64,000 bases of DNA from assembly GCF_038595055.1 (NCBI RefSeq), contig NZ_CP152002.1, positions 4,508,501 through 4,572,500 of the forward strand. The letters are read 5' to 3'. The translations under genes were made by a program, and so were the position numbers. Under the pieces are notes generated by a model that was not told the DNA's origin, ran no database searches, and saw only the letters and a program-made list of their open reading frames with translations. Shown piece after piece: positions 41,905 to 50,100 of the stretch. Numbering within the stretch: position 1 is the first letter of the stretch; the number at the start of each line of letters is the position of its first letter. The stretch is from Paenibacillus sp. FSL R7-0345 (GTDB lineage: Bacteria; Bacillota; Bacilli; Paenibacillales; Paenibacillaceae).

Positions 41905-43350
41905 TTACTGTTTTTCGACAGGAAGCCGTAGCGTAAAGATCGTGCCTTCGCCAAGCCTGCTGGCAGCAAAAATCTGTCCATGGTGTGATTCGACGATATT
42001 TTTGACAATGGCCAGTCCAAGTCCGGTGCCGCCGGATTCACCGCGTACACGGGCCTTATCGGCCTTGTAAAAGCGTTCAAAGATGTAAGGCAGGTCATCC
42101 GGATGAATTCCCGCTCCCTGGTCACGGATTGCAATTTCCAAGTAACGGCGGCCTTCAAGCACAATAGAACCGGTAATGATCGAAATCTGCTTGTCCGCCG
42201 GCGTATGCCGGAACGCATTGTCCAGCAGATTCGTCAGCACCTGCTCCAGCTTATCCATGTCTGCGGACTTCAGCAGCAGCAGTCCATCAGGTCTCTGCAG
42301 TTCAAGTAAAATGTCACGTTCCTTGGCACGGACAGAGAATTTGCGGTAGATCCGGTCGAGCAGCTCGCCCATATCCACCTCGCCCATCATCATGTCCGTA
42401 TGCCCGGCTTCCATCCGCGCCAGATCAAGCAGATCCTTGACCAGCCGCCCCATCCGCAGTGATTCATCATGAATGACCTGAACCAGCTCATTTCGCTCCT
42501 CAGGGGAATCGGCCATGCCGTCCAGCAGCGCTTCACTGTAGCCCTGCATCATGGAGAGCGGCGTGCGGATCTCATGCGATACATTTGCCACAAAGTCACG
42601 GCGCATCTTCTCAAGCTTTACTTCCTCCGTTACATCCCTGAGTACAGCTACGGCCCCACGGATGTGATCCTCAGAATAGAGCGGGGCCATATGTACAGAC
42701 CATACGCCCTGGCGGACATGCACATTGGCACGCTGATCCCCGCCTTGACTGAGCGTATCCATGAGTAATGGCCGCAGGGGAACCGGAACTGCGCTGAAGA
42801 CGGCCTGTTCCGCTCCAGGCCCGCCGTCGCCCTCCTCCTGATGCTCCAGGTTCAAATCGCTCCAGGTTTCCAGCAGCTTCTGCCCGTGCGGATTCGTGAG
42901 GATAACCTGTCCTTCATTATCAAAGGTAATCACAGGATCGGTCATACTGCGCAATACGCTGGACAGATGCCCCTTTTCATGATTCAGGCTGCGGATATTC
43001 TCTTCCAGCTCTGCCGCCATATGATTAAATGAGGTAGCCAGCTGGCCGATTTCATCACTGGTGCGGAGCGTCAGCCTTGTGCCGTATTGCCCGCGGCGGA
43101 TATTGTTAGCCGCTTCAATGACCTGCTGCATCGGCTGTGTGATTTTGGTGAACAGGAACAACGCAAAAAACGTTGTCAATGAGAACCCGATCATACAGGC
43201 ATACGTAAATAAACGTTTGATCGCCCCGGAATTGGCGAAGTTACTGTCGATATAAGGGAGCAGAAACAGCCCTACAGTTATGAGTACGACAGCAACAAGG
43301 CAGATAATCGTAGCCCACAGCTTGCCGACAAGGCTTCTCCAGAAGTTCAC
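41905..43350 (-). CDS. resE: Sensor histidine kinase ResE
   Basis: ResE phosphorylates ResD in response to oxygen limitation or respiratory state. It has 481 residues: two membrane helices (about 11-32 and 46-66) with a loop of only about 14 residues, a HAMP region, a PAS domain (ITFDNEGQVILTNP), HisKA with NVSHEIRTPL, and HATPase with NLLDNAFRHT and GTGLGLAIV. The GTG directly follows the resD stop. The long extracellular domain of B. subtilis ResE (593 aa) is missing. Confidence 0.92.
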   Translation of the reverse strand: MNFWRSLVGKLWATIICLVAVVLITVGLFLLPYIDSNFANSGAIKRLFTYACMIGFSLTTFFALFLFTKITQPMQQVIEAANNIRRGQYGTRLTLRTSDEIGQLATSFNHMAAELEENIRSLNHEKGHLSSVLRSMTDPVITFDNEGQVILTNPHGQKLLETWSDLNLEHQEEGDGGPGAEQAVFSAVPVPLRPLLMDTLSQGGDQRANVHVRQGVWSVHMAPLYSEDHIRGAVAVLRDVTEEVKLEKMRRDFVANVSHEIRTPLSMMQGYSEALLDGMADSPEERNELVQVIHDESLRMGRLVKDLLDLARMEAGHTDMMMGEVDMGELLDRIYRKFSVRAKERDILLELQRPDGLLLLKSADMDKLEQVLTNLLDNAFRHTPADKQISIITGSIVLEGRRYLEIAIRDQGAGIHPDDLPYIFERFYKADKARVRGESGGTGLGLAIVKNIVESHHGQIFAASRLGEGTIFTLRLPVEKQ

Positions 43351-44067
43351 CTATTTGGGTACCTCAAGCTTGTAGCCTACTCCCCATACGGTGGTGATCA
43401 TTGCTGCCGATTCCGGTGATACTTTATTCAGTTTCTCGCGGAGTCTTTTCACATGTGTGTCCACGGTACGTAAATCTCCGAAGAACTCGTAATTCCATAC
43501 ATCCTTGAGCAGCTCCTCGCGGGAGAATACCTTATCAGGCGAAATGGCCAGATAATGAAGCAATTCATATTCCTTTGGAGTCAGGCTTACTTCCTGTCCG
43601 CCGGCCGTTACACGGTGGGCATCATGCTCAATAATCAGATGCGGAAACACAATATTGTTGCTGGAGTTGCTCTCTTTGGATAAAAAGGCAGTCGCCGAGG
43701 AACGGCGCATAATCGCCTTAACCCGATAAATCACCTCACGCGGACTGAACGGCTTAACCACATAATCGTCAGCTCCCATTTCAAAGCCCTGTACACGGTT
43801 GATTTCTTCGCCCTTGGCAGTCAGCATCAGAACAGGTGTGGATTTGACGCCTCTAAGTCTGGTCAGCACCTCGATCCCGTCGATTCCAGGCAGCATCACA
43901 TCCAGCAGGATCAGGCCGTAATCATTAGCTGTAGCTTTGCGCAGAGCCATTTCGCCGTCTTCCGCCTCGTCGATTTCATAGCCTTCTTTTTCAAGATACA
44001 TTTTTAGCAGGCGGCGAATGCGCTCCTCGTCATCCACCACCAGAATTCTATTCAGATGCTCAGCCAT
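43351..44067 (-). CDS. resD: Response regulator ResD
   Basis: ResD is an OmpR-family regulator of aerobic and anaerobic respiration genes. The ATG at 44067 (MAEHLNRILVVDDEER) gives 238 residues. The receiver has VVDDEE, LLDVMLPG (phospho-Asp) and the KPFSPRE switch Lys; the C-terminal winged helix contains LTPKEYELLHYLA and VDTHVKRLREK. It is co-transcribed with resE and lies downstream of resABC. Confidence 0.95.
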   Translation of the reverse strand: MAEHLNRILVVDDEERIRRLLKMYLEKEGYEIDEAEDGEMALRKATANDYGLILLDVMLPGIDGIEVLTRLRGVKSTPVLMLTAKGEEINRVQGFEMGADDYVVKPFSPREVIYRVKAIMRRSSATAFLSKESNSSNNIVFPHLIIEHDAHRVTAGGQEVSLTPKEYELLHYLAISPDKVFSREELLKDVWNYEFFGDLRTVDTHVKRLREKLNKVSPESAAMITTVWGVGYKLEVPK

Positions 44068-44247
44068 TAACAACAACCCCTTCATCAAATACAGTTGAAC
44101 AATACCCTAGTACGCATCACGCCTGAGGCATGGAATTTACATTCATGGATTTACATTAATATAACGCAAAATAAAACCGGATAAACGAATGATTCTAAAC
44201 TTGCAGGTGTACATGACTCCTGTTCAAGGGCTGAAGGCCCTGTTGAT

Positions 44248-45510
44248 TTAGTCCGTCCCCGCATAGGAATGAAGTCCGGCAATCACCAGATTTACGCCTA
44301 CCAGGGTGAACATGACTACCAGAAAGCCCAGCACGGCCAGCCACGCCGACCTGCGTCCCTGCCATCCGCGCGCCAGCCGCAAATGCAGATAAGCACTGTA
44401 AAACAGCCAGGTTACCAGCGCCCAGACCTCCTTAGGGTCCCAGCCCCAGAACCGTCCCCAGGCAATCTGCGCCCAGATCATGGCAAAGATCAATGCCCCC
44501 AGCGTAAAAATCGGAAAGCCGATGGCGATGGCCCTGTACGTAATCTCATCCAGGTCATTTTCGTCAATTCCATCCATTACCGGATGAATGGCCTTGCCCA
44601 GCGGCTTGCGCACGATCAGCCGGAGTATGAGATATAAGACCAGGCCGGATAAAAGCGACCAGATTACGGTATTGAACTTCCGTCCGGCGTTTACACCATT
44701 CATCCAGGAGGGCGCTTCAAACAACGGCTCCGTTAAGCCGAGAAAAGGCTGGAAACGCTCTGTTTCGCTCTGGTAGGGTGCCACAATAGGCGGCATTTTA
44801 TAGCTCACCGTCTCTATTGTACTATCTCCCTGCACTGCGCTGTCAATCGTTACGTTGCTGCGGACAAAAACAGATTCATACCCGGCTCCGCGGAAGGCAA
44901 ATACACTGCCGAGAAACCCAATTATAACAATGATTGAGAAGAGAGTAAATTCAACCAGCCGCTGCTGTTTGCGGTCCTCGCGCGCCTTACTGTTAAAATC
45001 CACTGTGCGCAGCAGGTACATTAGCCCTGCCGCAAAGCCGACAGCGAAGAAGGATTCTCCAAGCGCCGCAAGCGTGACATGGATATTCAGGTAGATGGAT
45101 TTCAGCGAAGGAATCAGCGGCTGGACCTCCTGCGGGAATACCGCCGCGTAAGCCATCACTATGATTGAAATCGGAACCGCAAAGACGCCGAGAATAATTT
45201 TGCGGTAGATGGCAAATATTACAGTGAAGGCCACCATAATCATCATCGATAAGAAAGTCATGAACTCATACATATTGCTGACCGGAATATGGCCTGAACC
45301 CATCCAGCGGGTTATGAAATAAGCGAGATGGCAGAGAAGCCCGAGTGATGAGGCGATAAACGCAATCCTGCCAAAACGGGCAGTATGCTCCTCCGGCTTG
45401 CGGCCGGACCAGCGGCGCCCCATAATAGCAATCGTGAACAGCATAAAAGCACCGCTGTACAAAAAGAAGGCAACAATAAACACATCACTGCTGAAATCAA
45501 GCAGGCTCAT
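44248..45510 (-). CDS. resC: Cytochrome c biogenesis protein ResC (CcsA/CcsB-type)
   Basis: ResC is a multi-span membrane protein that with ResB delivers and ligates haem to apocytochrome c. It has 420 residues. The tryptophan-rich haem-handling motif WGRFWGWDPKEVWALV is near the C-terminus, and conserved His residues occur in HLAYF, NIHVTLA and LHLRLARG. It overlaps resB by ATGA. Confidence 0.94.
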   Translation of the reverse strand: MSLLDFSSDVFIVAFFLYSGAFMLFTIAIMGRRWSGRKPEEHTARFGRIAFIASSLGLLCHLAYFITRWMGSGHIPVSNMYEFMTFLSMMIMVAFTVIFAIYRKIILGVFAVPISIIVMAYAAVFPQEVQPLIPSLKSIYLNIHVTLAALGESFFAVGFAAGLMYLLRTVDFNSKAREDRKQQRLVEFTLFSIIVIIGFLGSVFAFRGAGYESVFVRSNVTIDSAVQGDSTIETVSYKMPPIVAPYQSETERFQPFLGLTEPLFEAPSWMNGVNAGRKFNTVIWSLLSGLVLYLILRLIVRKPLGKAIHPVMDGIDENDLDEITYRAIAIGFPIFTLGALIFAMIWAQIAWGRFWGWDPKEVWALVTWLFYSAYLHLRLARGWQGRRSAWLAVLGFLVVMFTLVGVNLVIAGLHSYAGTD

Positions 45511-47195
45511 GCCAGACCTCCCCCGTTGTCCAATGATTTTTCATCGACTATCAGGTCTACCTTATGCAGAATTGCAGCAATCTCCCGGCGGAAGCCGAAC
45601 CAGTTCTTGTTGGTGTGACCGCCCAGCACCAGCTCCCCGTCCTCTACACGCAGCCAGATGCGTCTGTGCTGCCAGTAGAAACCGAGAATAAGCCCCAGCA
45701 TCACAATCCCTGCCCCGACCCATACAAACGGCATCGCCCGGTCTATCCGGATATTAAGATACGAGGTCGATACCGCAAAATCAACATCGCTCATATCCTG
45801 TACCGCAAGCTCCAGAAAACGCCCGTCTCCGCCAAGCCTGTCATTGATCGCCTGCTGCTGAAACTGTTCCTTATCCACCTGCTTCGGAAAATAAAAATAC
45901 TGCTGGCCTTCTTCCGGCAGCCCGGGTCCGGTTATCAGAAACAGAAAAGCCGGCGCATTCGGATAAGGCGACTTGGATACCGGCTGTCCCTCATCATTAA
46001 GGCCGAAATCCATGTATTTCTCTTTCAGGGAAAGGGTATATGGTCCAGACTTGAACGCACGCTCTGTATCCTTCATATCCAATTTGAATTTGCCGTAGCC
46101 TTCTCCGGTGGCGGCATTTACAAGCTCCGGCTGCACCGAACGCAGCACAGGAGTCAGATCATAATCAAACTGATACGCTTTCAATCCTTTGTAGCTTAAT
46201 GGAGAATTCACTCTGATGTCATGACTGGCGGCCTCCGCGAGCTCAGGCTCTTTGGAAGGATCTGTACAGTCCGCCGTACACTCATACAGCACCGCCTTGG
46301 TCTCAAAGAGCTTAGGCAGCACTTTTTTCCCGCGGAACTCCTCAGGCATTTCTTCATCACTGTAAAATTCCACAGTAAACTGCTCATTCTTCAAATAGTA
46401 GGTTGTATCCGGAATCCGTGTGATCTCACCCTCCTGAAAAGCAAGATGCTGATCCATATTGAGTCCCGGCAACCCGCGCGCCAGTACGGCGAGTAAAAAA
46501 ATAATAAGTCCGATATGTATTACATAAGGTCCCCAGCGGCTGAAACGGTGCTTCTCGGCCAGCAAAGCTGCCCCGTCCGTTTTGACACGGTACCCTTTTT
46601 TCTTCAGCGGTTCGATCAATCCTGACACCCAGGCTTCCGGCTCTGTAATTACTGGTGCTACCAGCACGGCCTTTTGACGGGTCAGAAACTGGCGGTGCTT
46701 GCGTACCTTTTGACGGGTAAGCGCCTTATACAGCGGAAGCACACGGTCCAGACTGCAGATCACGAGCGAAGCTCCGATCATCACCAGCAGGGTAACGAAC
46801 CACCAGGATTCATAGGTGTGCGAAAGGCCGAGTCTATAATATATATTCCCGGCTGTTCCGTACATCTCTTTGTAGTAGGTTGATGCATCAATGTTAAGAA
46901 AAGTACTCTCCTGCGGAAAAACCGTTCCCAGCATGGAGCCCAGCAATGTCAGCACTATCAGGTAGATTGCTATTTTGACGGAGGAAAAGAAGTTCCACAC
47001 CCGGTCAATCACACCCGGATTGACACGCTGCGAGCGGCGGGCAACACCGTCATAGCGCATCTCCAGGTTCCCCTCAGCTCCCAGCTCCTTCTCATCGAGC
47101 GGTTTGCCGCAGGCCTCACAGAGCACCGTTCCAACCGGGTTCTGATGGCCGCATTCACACTTGGTGTTACTGACAAGAGGTTCCCTAGGGGTCAT
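45507..47195 (-). CDS. resB: Cytochrome c biogenesis protein ResB with N-terminal zinc ribbon
   Basis: ResB is the large extracytoplasmic partner of ResC in system II cytochrome c maturation. It has 562 residues. The first 33 residues hold four cysteines (KCECGHQN and LCEACGKPL), a zinc-ribbon extension. The ResB core follows, with FFSSVKIAIYLIVLTLLGSM starting the first helix and a final helix around residues 495-515. The start overlaps the resA stop. Confidence 0.93.
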   Translation of the reverse strand: MTPREPLVSNTKCECGHQNPVGTVLCEACGKPLDEKELGAEGNLEMRYDGVARRSQRVNPGVIDRVWNFFSSVKIAIYLIVLTLLGSMLGTVFPQESTFLNIDASTYYKEMYGTAGNIYYRLGLSHTYESWWFVTLLVMIGASLVICSLDRVLPLYKALTRQKVRKHRQFLTRQKAVLVAPVITEPEAWVSGLIEPLKKKGYRVKTDGAALLAEKHRFSRWGPYVIHIGLIIFLLAVLARGLPGLNMDQHLAFQEGEITRIPDTTYYLKNEQFTVEFYSDEEMPEEFRGKKVLPKLFETKAVLYECTADCTDPSKEPELAEAASHDIRVNSPLSYKGLKAYQFDYDLTPVLRSVQPELVNAATGEGYGKFKLDMKDTERAFKSGPYTLSLKEKYMDFGLNDEGQPVSKSPYPNAPAFLFLITGPGLPEEGQQYFYFPKQVDKEQFQQQAINDRLGGDGRFLELAVQDMSDVDFAVSTSYLNIRIDRAMPFVWVGAGIVMLGLILGFYWQHRRIWLRVEDGELVLGGHTNKNWFGFRREIAAILHKVDLIVDEKSLDNGGGLA

Positions 47196-47716
47196 GGGTC
47201 CACCAGCCTTCCGATTTGAGACTCAAGCGAGTCCAGATCCAGCTGCCCGATATGAATGCTGTCTACTTTTCCCTTGGCATCAATGAAAAAGGTAGTCGGT
47301 AGCGGGGAGACACCATAGCTGCGCACCGCGTCACGTCCGGTATCCATTACAACAGGGAAGTTGATATCGACCTGCTGGACGAAATTCTCCACAGTCATCT
47401 TGTCTTCCCCGACATTTACGCCTACAACAACTACCCCCTGCTCCCTCCACTTCTCATACTGGGCCTGCAGAGCAGGCATTTCCTTCACACAGGGACCGCA
47501 CCAGGAGCCCCAGAAATTCAGCACGACCGGCTGCCCCTTGTATTCGTTCATTGTATGAGTCAGCCCGTCAAGCCCCAGCAGCTCAAAGGAGGGTGCTTTA
47601 CTGCCTTCATGCGGTTTTCCGTCTCCACCGAACACCGAAGTGCCGATTGCATAGCCTCCAAGCAAAAGTATCAAAAACAGAATTACGATTTGAATCGGCT
47701 TTCTCGCTTTGCCCAC
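47192..47716 (-). CDS. resA: Thiol-disulfide oxidoreductase ResA
   Basis: ResA keeps apocytochrome c haem-binding cysteines reduced outside the membrane. It has 174 residues, an N-terminal anchor (7-26) and the thioredoxin-fold active site NFWGSWCGPCVKEMPAL. The redox motif is CGPC, where B. subtilis ResA has CEPC. It is the first gene of resABCDE. Confidence 0.94.
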   Translation of the reverse strand: MGKARKPIQIVILFLILLLGGYAIGTSVFGGDGKPHEGSKAPSFELLGLDGLTHTMNEYKGQPVVLNFWGSWCGPCVKEMPALQAQYEKWREQGVVVVGVNVGEDKMTVENFVQQVDINFPVVMDTGRDAVRSYGVSPLPTTFFIDAKGKVDSIHIGQLDLDSLESQIGRLVDP

Positions 47717-47826
47717 ACGCGAAGCCCCCTTCTGTGACGCAATTCATACTTTAGTTGTCAGGTGTGAACATCCTATGAACATTATACCGAATATTGTCAC
47801 AGTTTTAGGAGAGGGAATTGTGAACT

Positions 47827-48585
47827 TTATGTGTCTTTGCGGGTCTGATTTGTCTTAAGCGCCCCGGCTTTCGCAATCTGCTGCAGATGGTTAATTTCAT
47901 CTTTGGTCAGATGGCGGTAGGAGCCGCGCTTGAGATTCTGCAGCAGGATATCGCCGAAGGAAATCCGCTTCAGCCGGATTACAGGATGGGAAATCGCCTC
48001 AAACATCCGGCGCACCTGACGGTTGCGTCCTTCATGGATGGTAATGCTGATTACCGTTTCCTTGTTAGCTTCATCGACATCCTTGTACTCTACTTCAGCC
48101 GGTGCCGTCATACCGTCTTCGAGCTTGATACCGGCTTTCAGCTTGTCCAGAGCAGTACCGTGCGGGACACCCTTGACCGTGGCCAGATACGTCTTCGGCA
48201 CATGGTGCTTCGGATGAGTCAGCAGATTCGCAAATTCGCCGTCATTCGTCAGCAGCAGAAGCCCTTCCGTATCATAATCCAGCCGGCCTACAGGGTATAC
48301 CCGCTCTTTAATTCCTTTTAAATAATCCGTTACTACCTTGCGGCCCTTGTCATCGGATGCGCTGGTAATGACACCCTTGGGCTTGTTGAACATAATGTAG
48401 ATTTTATTTTCGCCCCGGATCAGTCTTCCGGCCACCTTAATAATATCCTGTTCGGGGTCCACCTTTGTGCCAAGCGTAGTTACGAGTTCCCCGTTGACCT
48501 CCACTTTACCGGCCAAAATCAATTCTTCACACTTGCGTCTGGACGCAACACCTGCTTGCGCCAAAATTTTCTGTAATCTTTCCAT
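47827..48585 (-). CDS. rluB: 23S rRNA pseudouridine synthase RluB
   Basis: RluB isomerises uridine in 23S rRNA helix 89. It has 252 residues: an N-terminal S4 domain (MERLQKILAQAGVASRRKCEE, shown only in part) and the catalytic motif VGRLDYDTEGLLLLT with its Asp, then EGRNRQVRRM. It lies immediately upstream of resA in the same orientation, as in Bacillus. Confidence 0.95.
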   Translation of the reverse strand: MERLQKILAQAGVASRRKCEELILAGKVEVNGELVTTLGTKVDPEQDIIKVAGRLIRGENKIYIMFNKPKGVITSASDDKGRKVVTDYLKGIKERVYPVGRLDYDTEGLLLLTNDGEFANLLTHPKHHVPKTYLATVKGVPHGTALDKLKAGIKLEDGMTAPAEVEYKDVDEANKETVISITIHEGRNRQVRRMFEAISHPVIRLKRISFGDILLQNLKRGSYRHLTKDEINHLQQIAKAGALKTNQTRKDT

Positions 48586-48605
48586 TTTCGACTACTCACC
48601 TCAGG

Positions 48606-48950
48606 TTAATGATAACCATCAGCGGGATAAATCACAAGTTCATTCCACGGAAAAAATGCTCCCGGACATGTTTTATTATGCGGCTCGATCAAGAGCGGTG
48701 AAATCTGATAGCGTGCAGCCAGCTCCAGAATGAGCTTTCCGGCGGCAAAAAGCTGCTCCCGCCTGCCCGGCAGCTGCGGAATGGCATCCTCTTCCCCGTA
48801 ATTTCCTTCCAGACAGATGTGGATATAATCCGGGTCCGTCAACAGCGGAGCAGCGTAAATCCCGCCATCCGTCCCTACCCAAAAATCAAATCCCTTGCCG
48901 TTTATCGACGGACAGCGGGAATGATGCAGAATAAATCCTTTATATTCCAA
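48606..48950 (-). CDS. Small N-acetylmuramoyl-L-alanine amidase-like (PGRP fold) protein
   Basis: This 114-residue protein resembles the amidase_2/peptidoglycan-recognition fold: LHHSRCPSI with the zinc His, YIHICLEGNYGE, and EPHNKTCPGAFFPW with the second His and Cys. It starts at a TTG behind GGAGGGAGG and has no signal peptide. It is shorter than most (about 150 residues), so it may be a cytoplasmic or mother-cell enzyme, or inactive. Confidence 0.7.
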   Translation of the reverse strand: MEYKGFILHHSRCPSINGKGFDFWVGTDGGIYAAPLLTDPDYIHICLEGNYGEEDAIPQLPGRREQLFAAGKLILELAARYQISPLLIEPHNKTCPGAFFPWNELVIYPADGYH

Positions 48951-49680
48951 CGCATGCCGGCCTCCCTCCGTATTGCTGCAATAGCATATGATTTGGGGGA
49001 GGGCGGGGTGACGGGTTGTTTTTTTTAAAAATGGGGTGGATGGGCGGGGATGGGCTGCAGCCGTAACTGCGGGAACTTTTGGACTTCCAGCCGCTGTTAG
49101 GTTTGGATTTCCTGATTAAACAGCTGTTCGCGGTAGAAATCTGCAGACTAACCATGCTTCCGTAGCGAGCTTTTCTCCGAAAAGCTTTCAGGCGGACGCT
49201 GCGCTCCTACAGTTCCAAAATCCCCTCCGTTACTCCCGCCCATTCGCTGCGCTTGAAGGCAAAAACAAACCCTCACTCCGCCGAGGGGTGAGGGAAGAAT
49301 GAGGGCAAGCGGCTTGGCAGTGTTTGCCGGAACCACGCAGGCAGAGTTAAAGTTCCTCTGCCTGTGAAGACACAAGATGTAACAACAGCAAACTCCAAAG
49401 ATTCAGCTGAGTGGCCTGCAAGTCCATGCGGTGATCACTACCTAATCCGCACGTATTATCAGAAGAAAGCATCTACCATACCTAAGTGCGAATAAGACAA
49501 CTAAATTACTCTTTTTCAGACAAATCCAGCATTTAGGTGGAAAAAGCACACTTAGATCATCGAAAAAGCATCATTTTAGCCAAAACAGGGGGAATTAGAT
49601 GTCTTTTTTCCAACTAGGTCCAGCAACTGGGTGAGAACGCATAATGTAAGTGGTTTAATTCCAACTAATACAGCTCACAC
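48951..49680. other. Gene-free block with degenerate repeats
   Basis: No reading frame here has a believable ribosome site or protein. It contains a hairpin AGCTTTTC / GAAAAGCT (49168-49186), a CCCTCAC / GTGAGGG hairpin near 49271-49295, and an AT-rich part (49500-49650) with imperfect direct and inverted repeats. Confidence 0.6.
49509..49651. repeat. Imperfect repeat pair in the amidase-ptsH gap
   Basis: A unit containing CCAGCA followed by GGTG and a purine run occurs at about 49526-49545 and again, 94 bases later, at 49620-49640. The segment near 49531-49557 is also an imperfect inverted copy of 49593-49618 (TTGGAAAAAAGACA against GTGGAAAAAGCACA). Confidence 0.45.
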
Positions 49681-49681
49681 C

Positions 49682-49729
49682 AAAAACTGGTGCCCGAATA
49701 CCCGCAAATGCAGGTACCGGAACACCAGT
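49682..49729 (-). terminator. Terminator of the bgl/ptsH operon
   Basis: ACTGGTG / CACCAGT encloses CCGGTACCTGC / GCGGGTATTCGG, followed by TTTTTGG on the minus strand. Confidence 0.85.
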
Positions 49730-49783
49730 ATTTCATCCGTCTGTGACAAGGTCAGTGTGATGCGCGGGCGGCACTCAGCCAGC

Positions 49784-50059
49784 TTACTCCTGCACCTCTC
49801 CCAGCCCTTCCTTAATCATAACGTCCTGCAGCGCGCTCAGCGCTTCTTCAGCCTGGCCGCCCTCAGCAATCAGGCTCAGCGTATCGCCGGGCTCCAGGCC
49901 GAGCGACAGTACGCCGAGAATCGATTTCAGGGTTACCTTCTTGCCGCCGCTCTCCGCGAAGACCTCGGTATCTTTAAATTGGGTTGCAGTGTTAACCAGT
50001 GCTGTGGCCGGACGGGCGTGGATACCGTCCTCATCAACGATTTTGAATGTTTTTTGCAT
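49784..50059 (-). CDS. ptsH: Phosphocarrier protein HPr (or HPr-like)
   Basis: HPr passes phosphate from enzyme I to PTS permeases and, phosphorylated on Ser46, acts in catabolite repression. ATG at 50059 (MQKTFKIVDEDGIHARPA) gives 91 residues. The catalytic His is in GIHARPA and the regulatory Ser in LKSILGVLSLG. It directly follows bglP, not ptsI. Whether it is the general HPr or a dedicated copy cannot be told here. Confidence 0.9.
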   Translation of the reverse strand: MQKTFKIVDEDGIHARPATALVNTATQFKDTEVFAESGGKKVTLKSILGVLSLGLEPGDTLSLIAEGGQAEEALSALQDVMIKEGLGEVQE

Positions 50060-50100
50060 AACAGATTCACTCACTTTCTTCTATTGGAATGGTGTAGGGT

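Noticed and set aside
44220..44245. Short GGGC/GCCC hairpin after resC as a terminator
   Set aside because: The stem is 5 bp and no U-tract follows; resC-resD read-through is plausible.
49148..49375. 75-codon minus-strand frame in the gene-free block
   Set aside because: It has no ribosome site, no domain, and overlaps hairpins and repeats.
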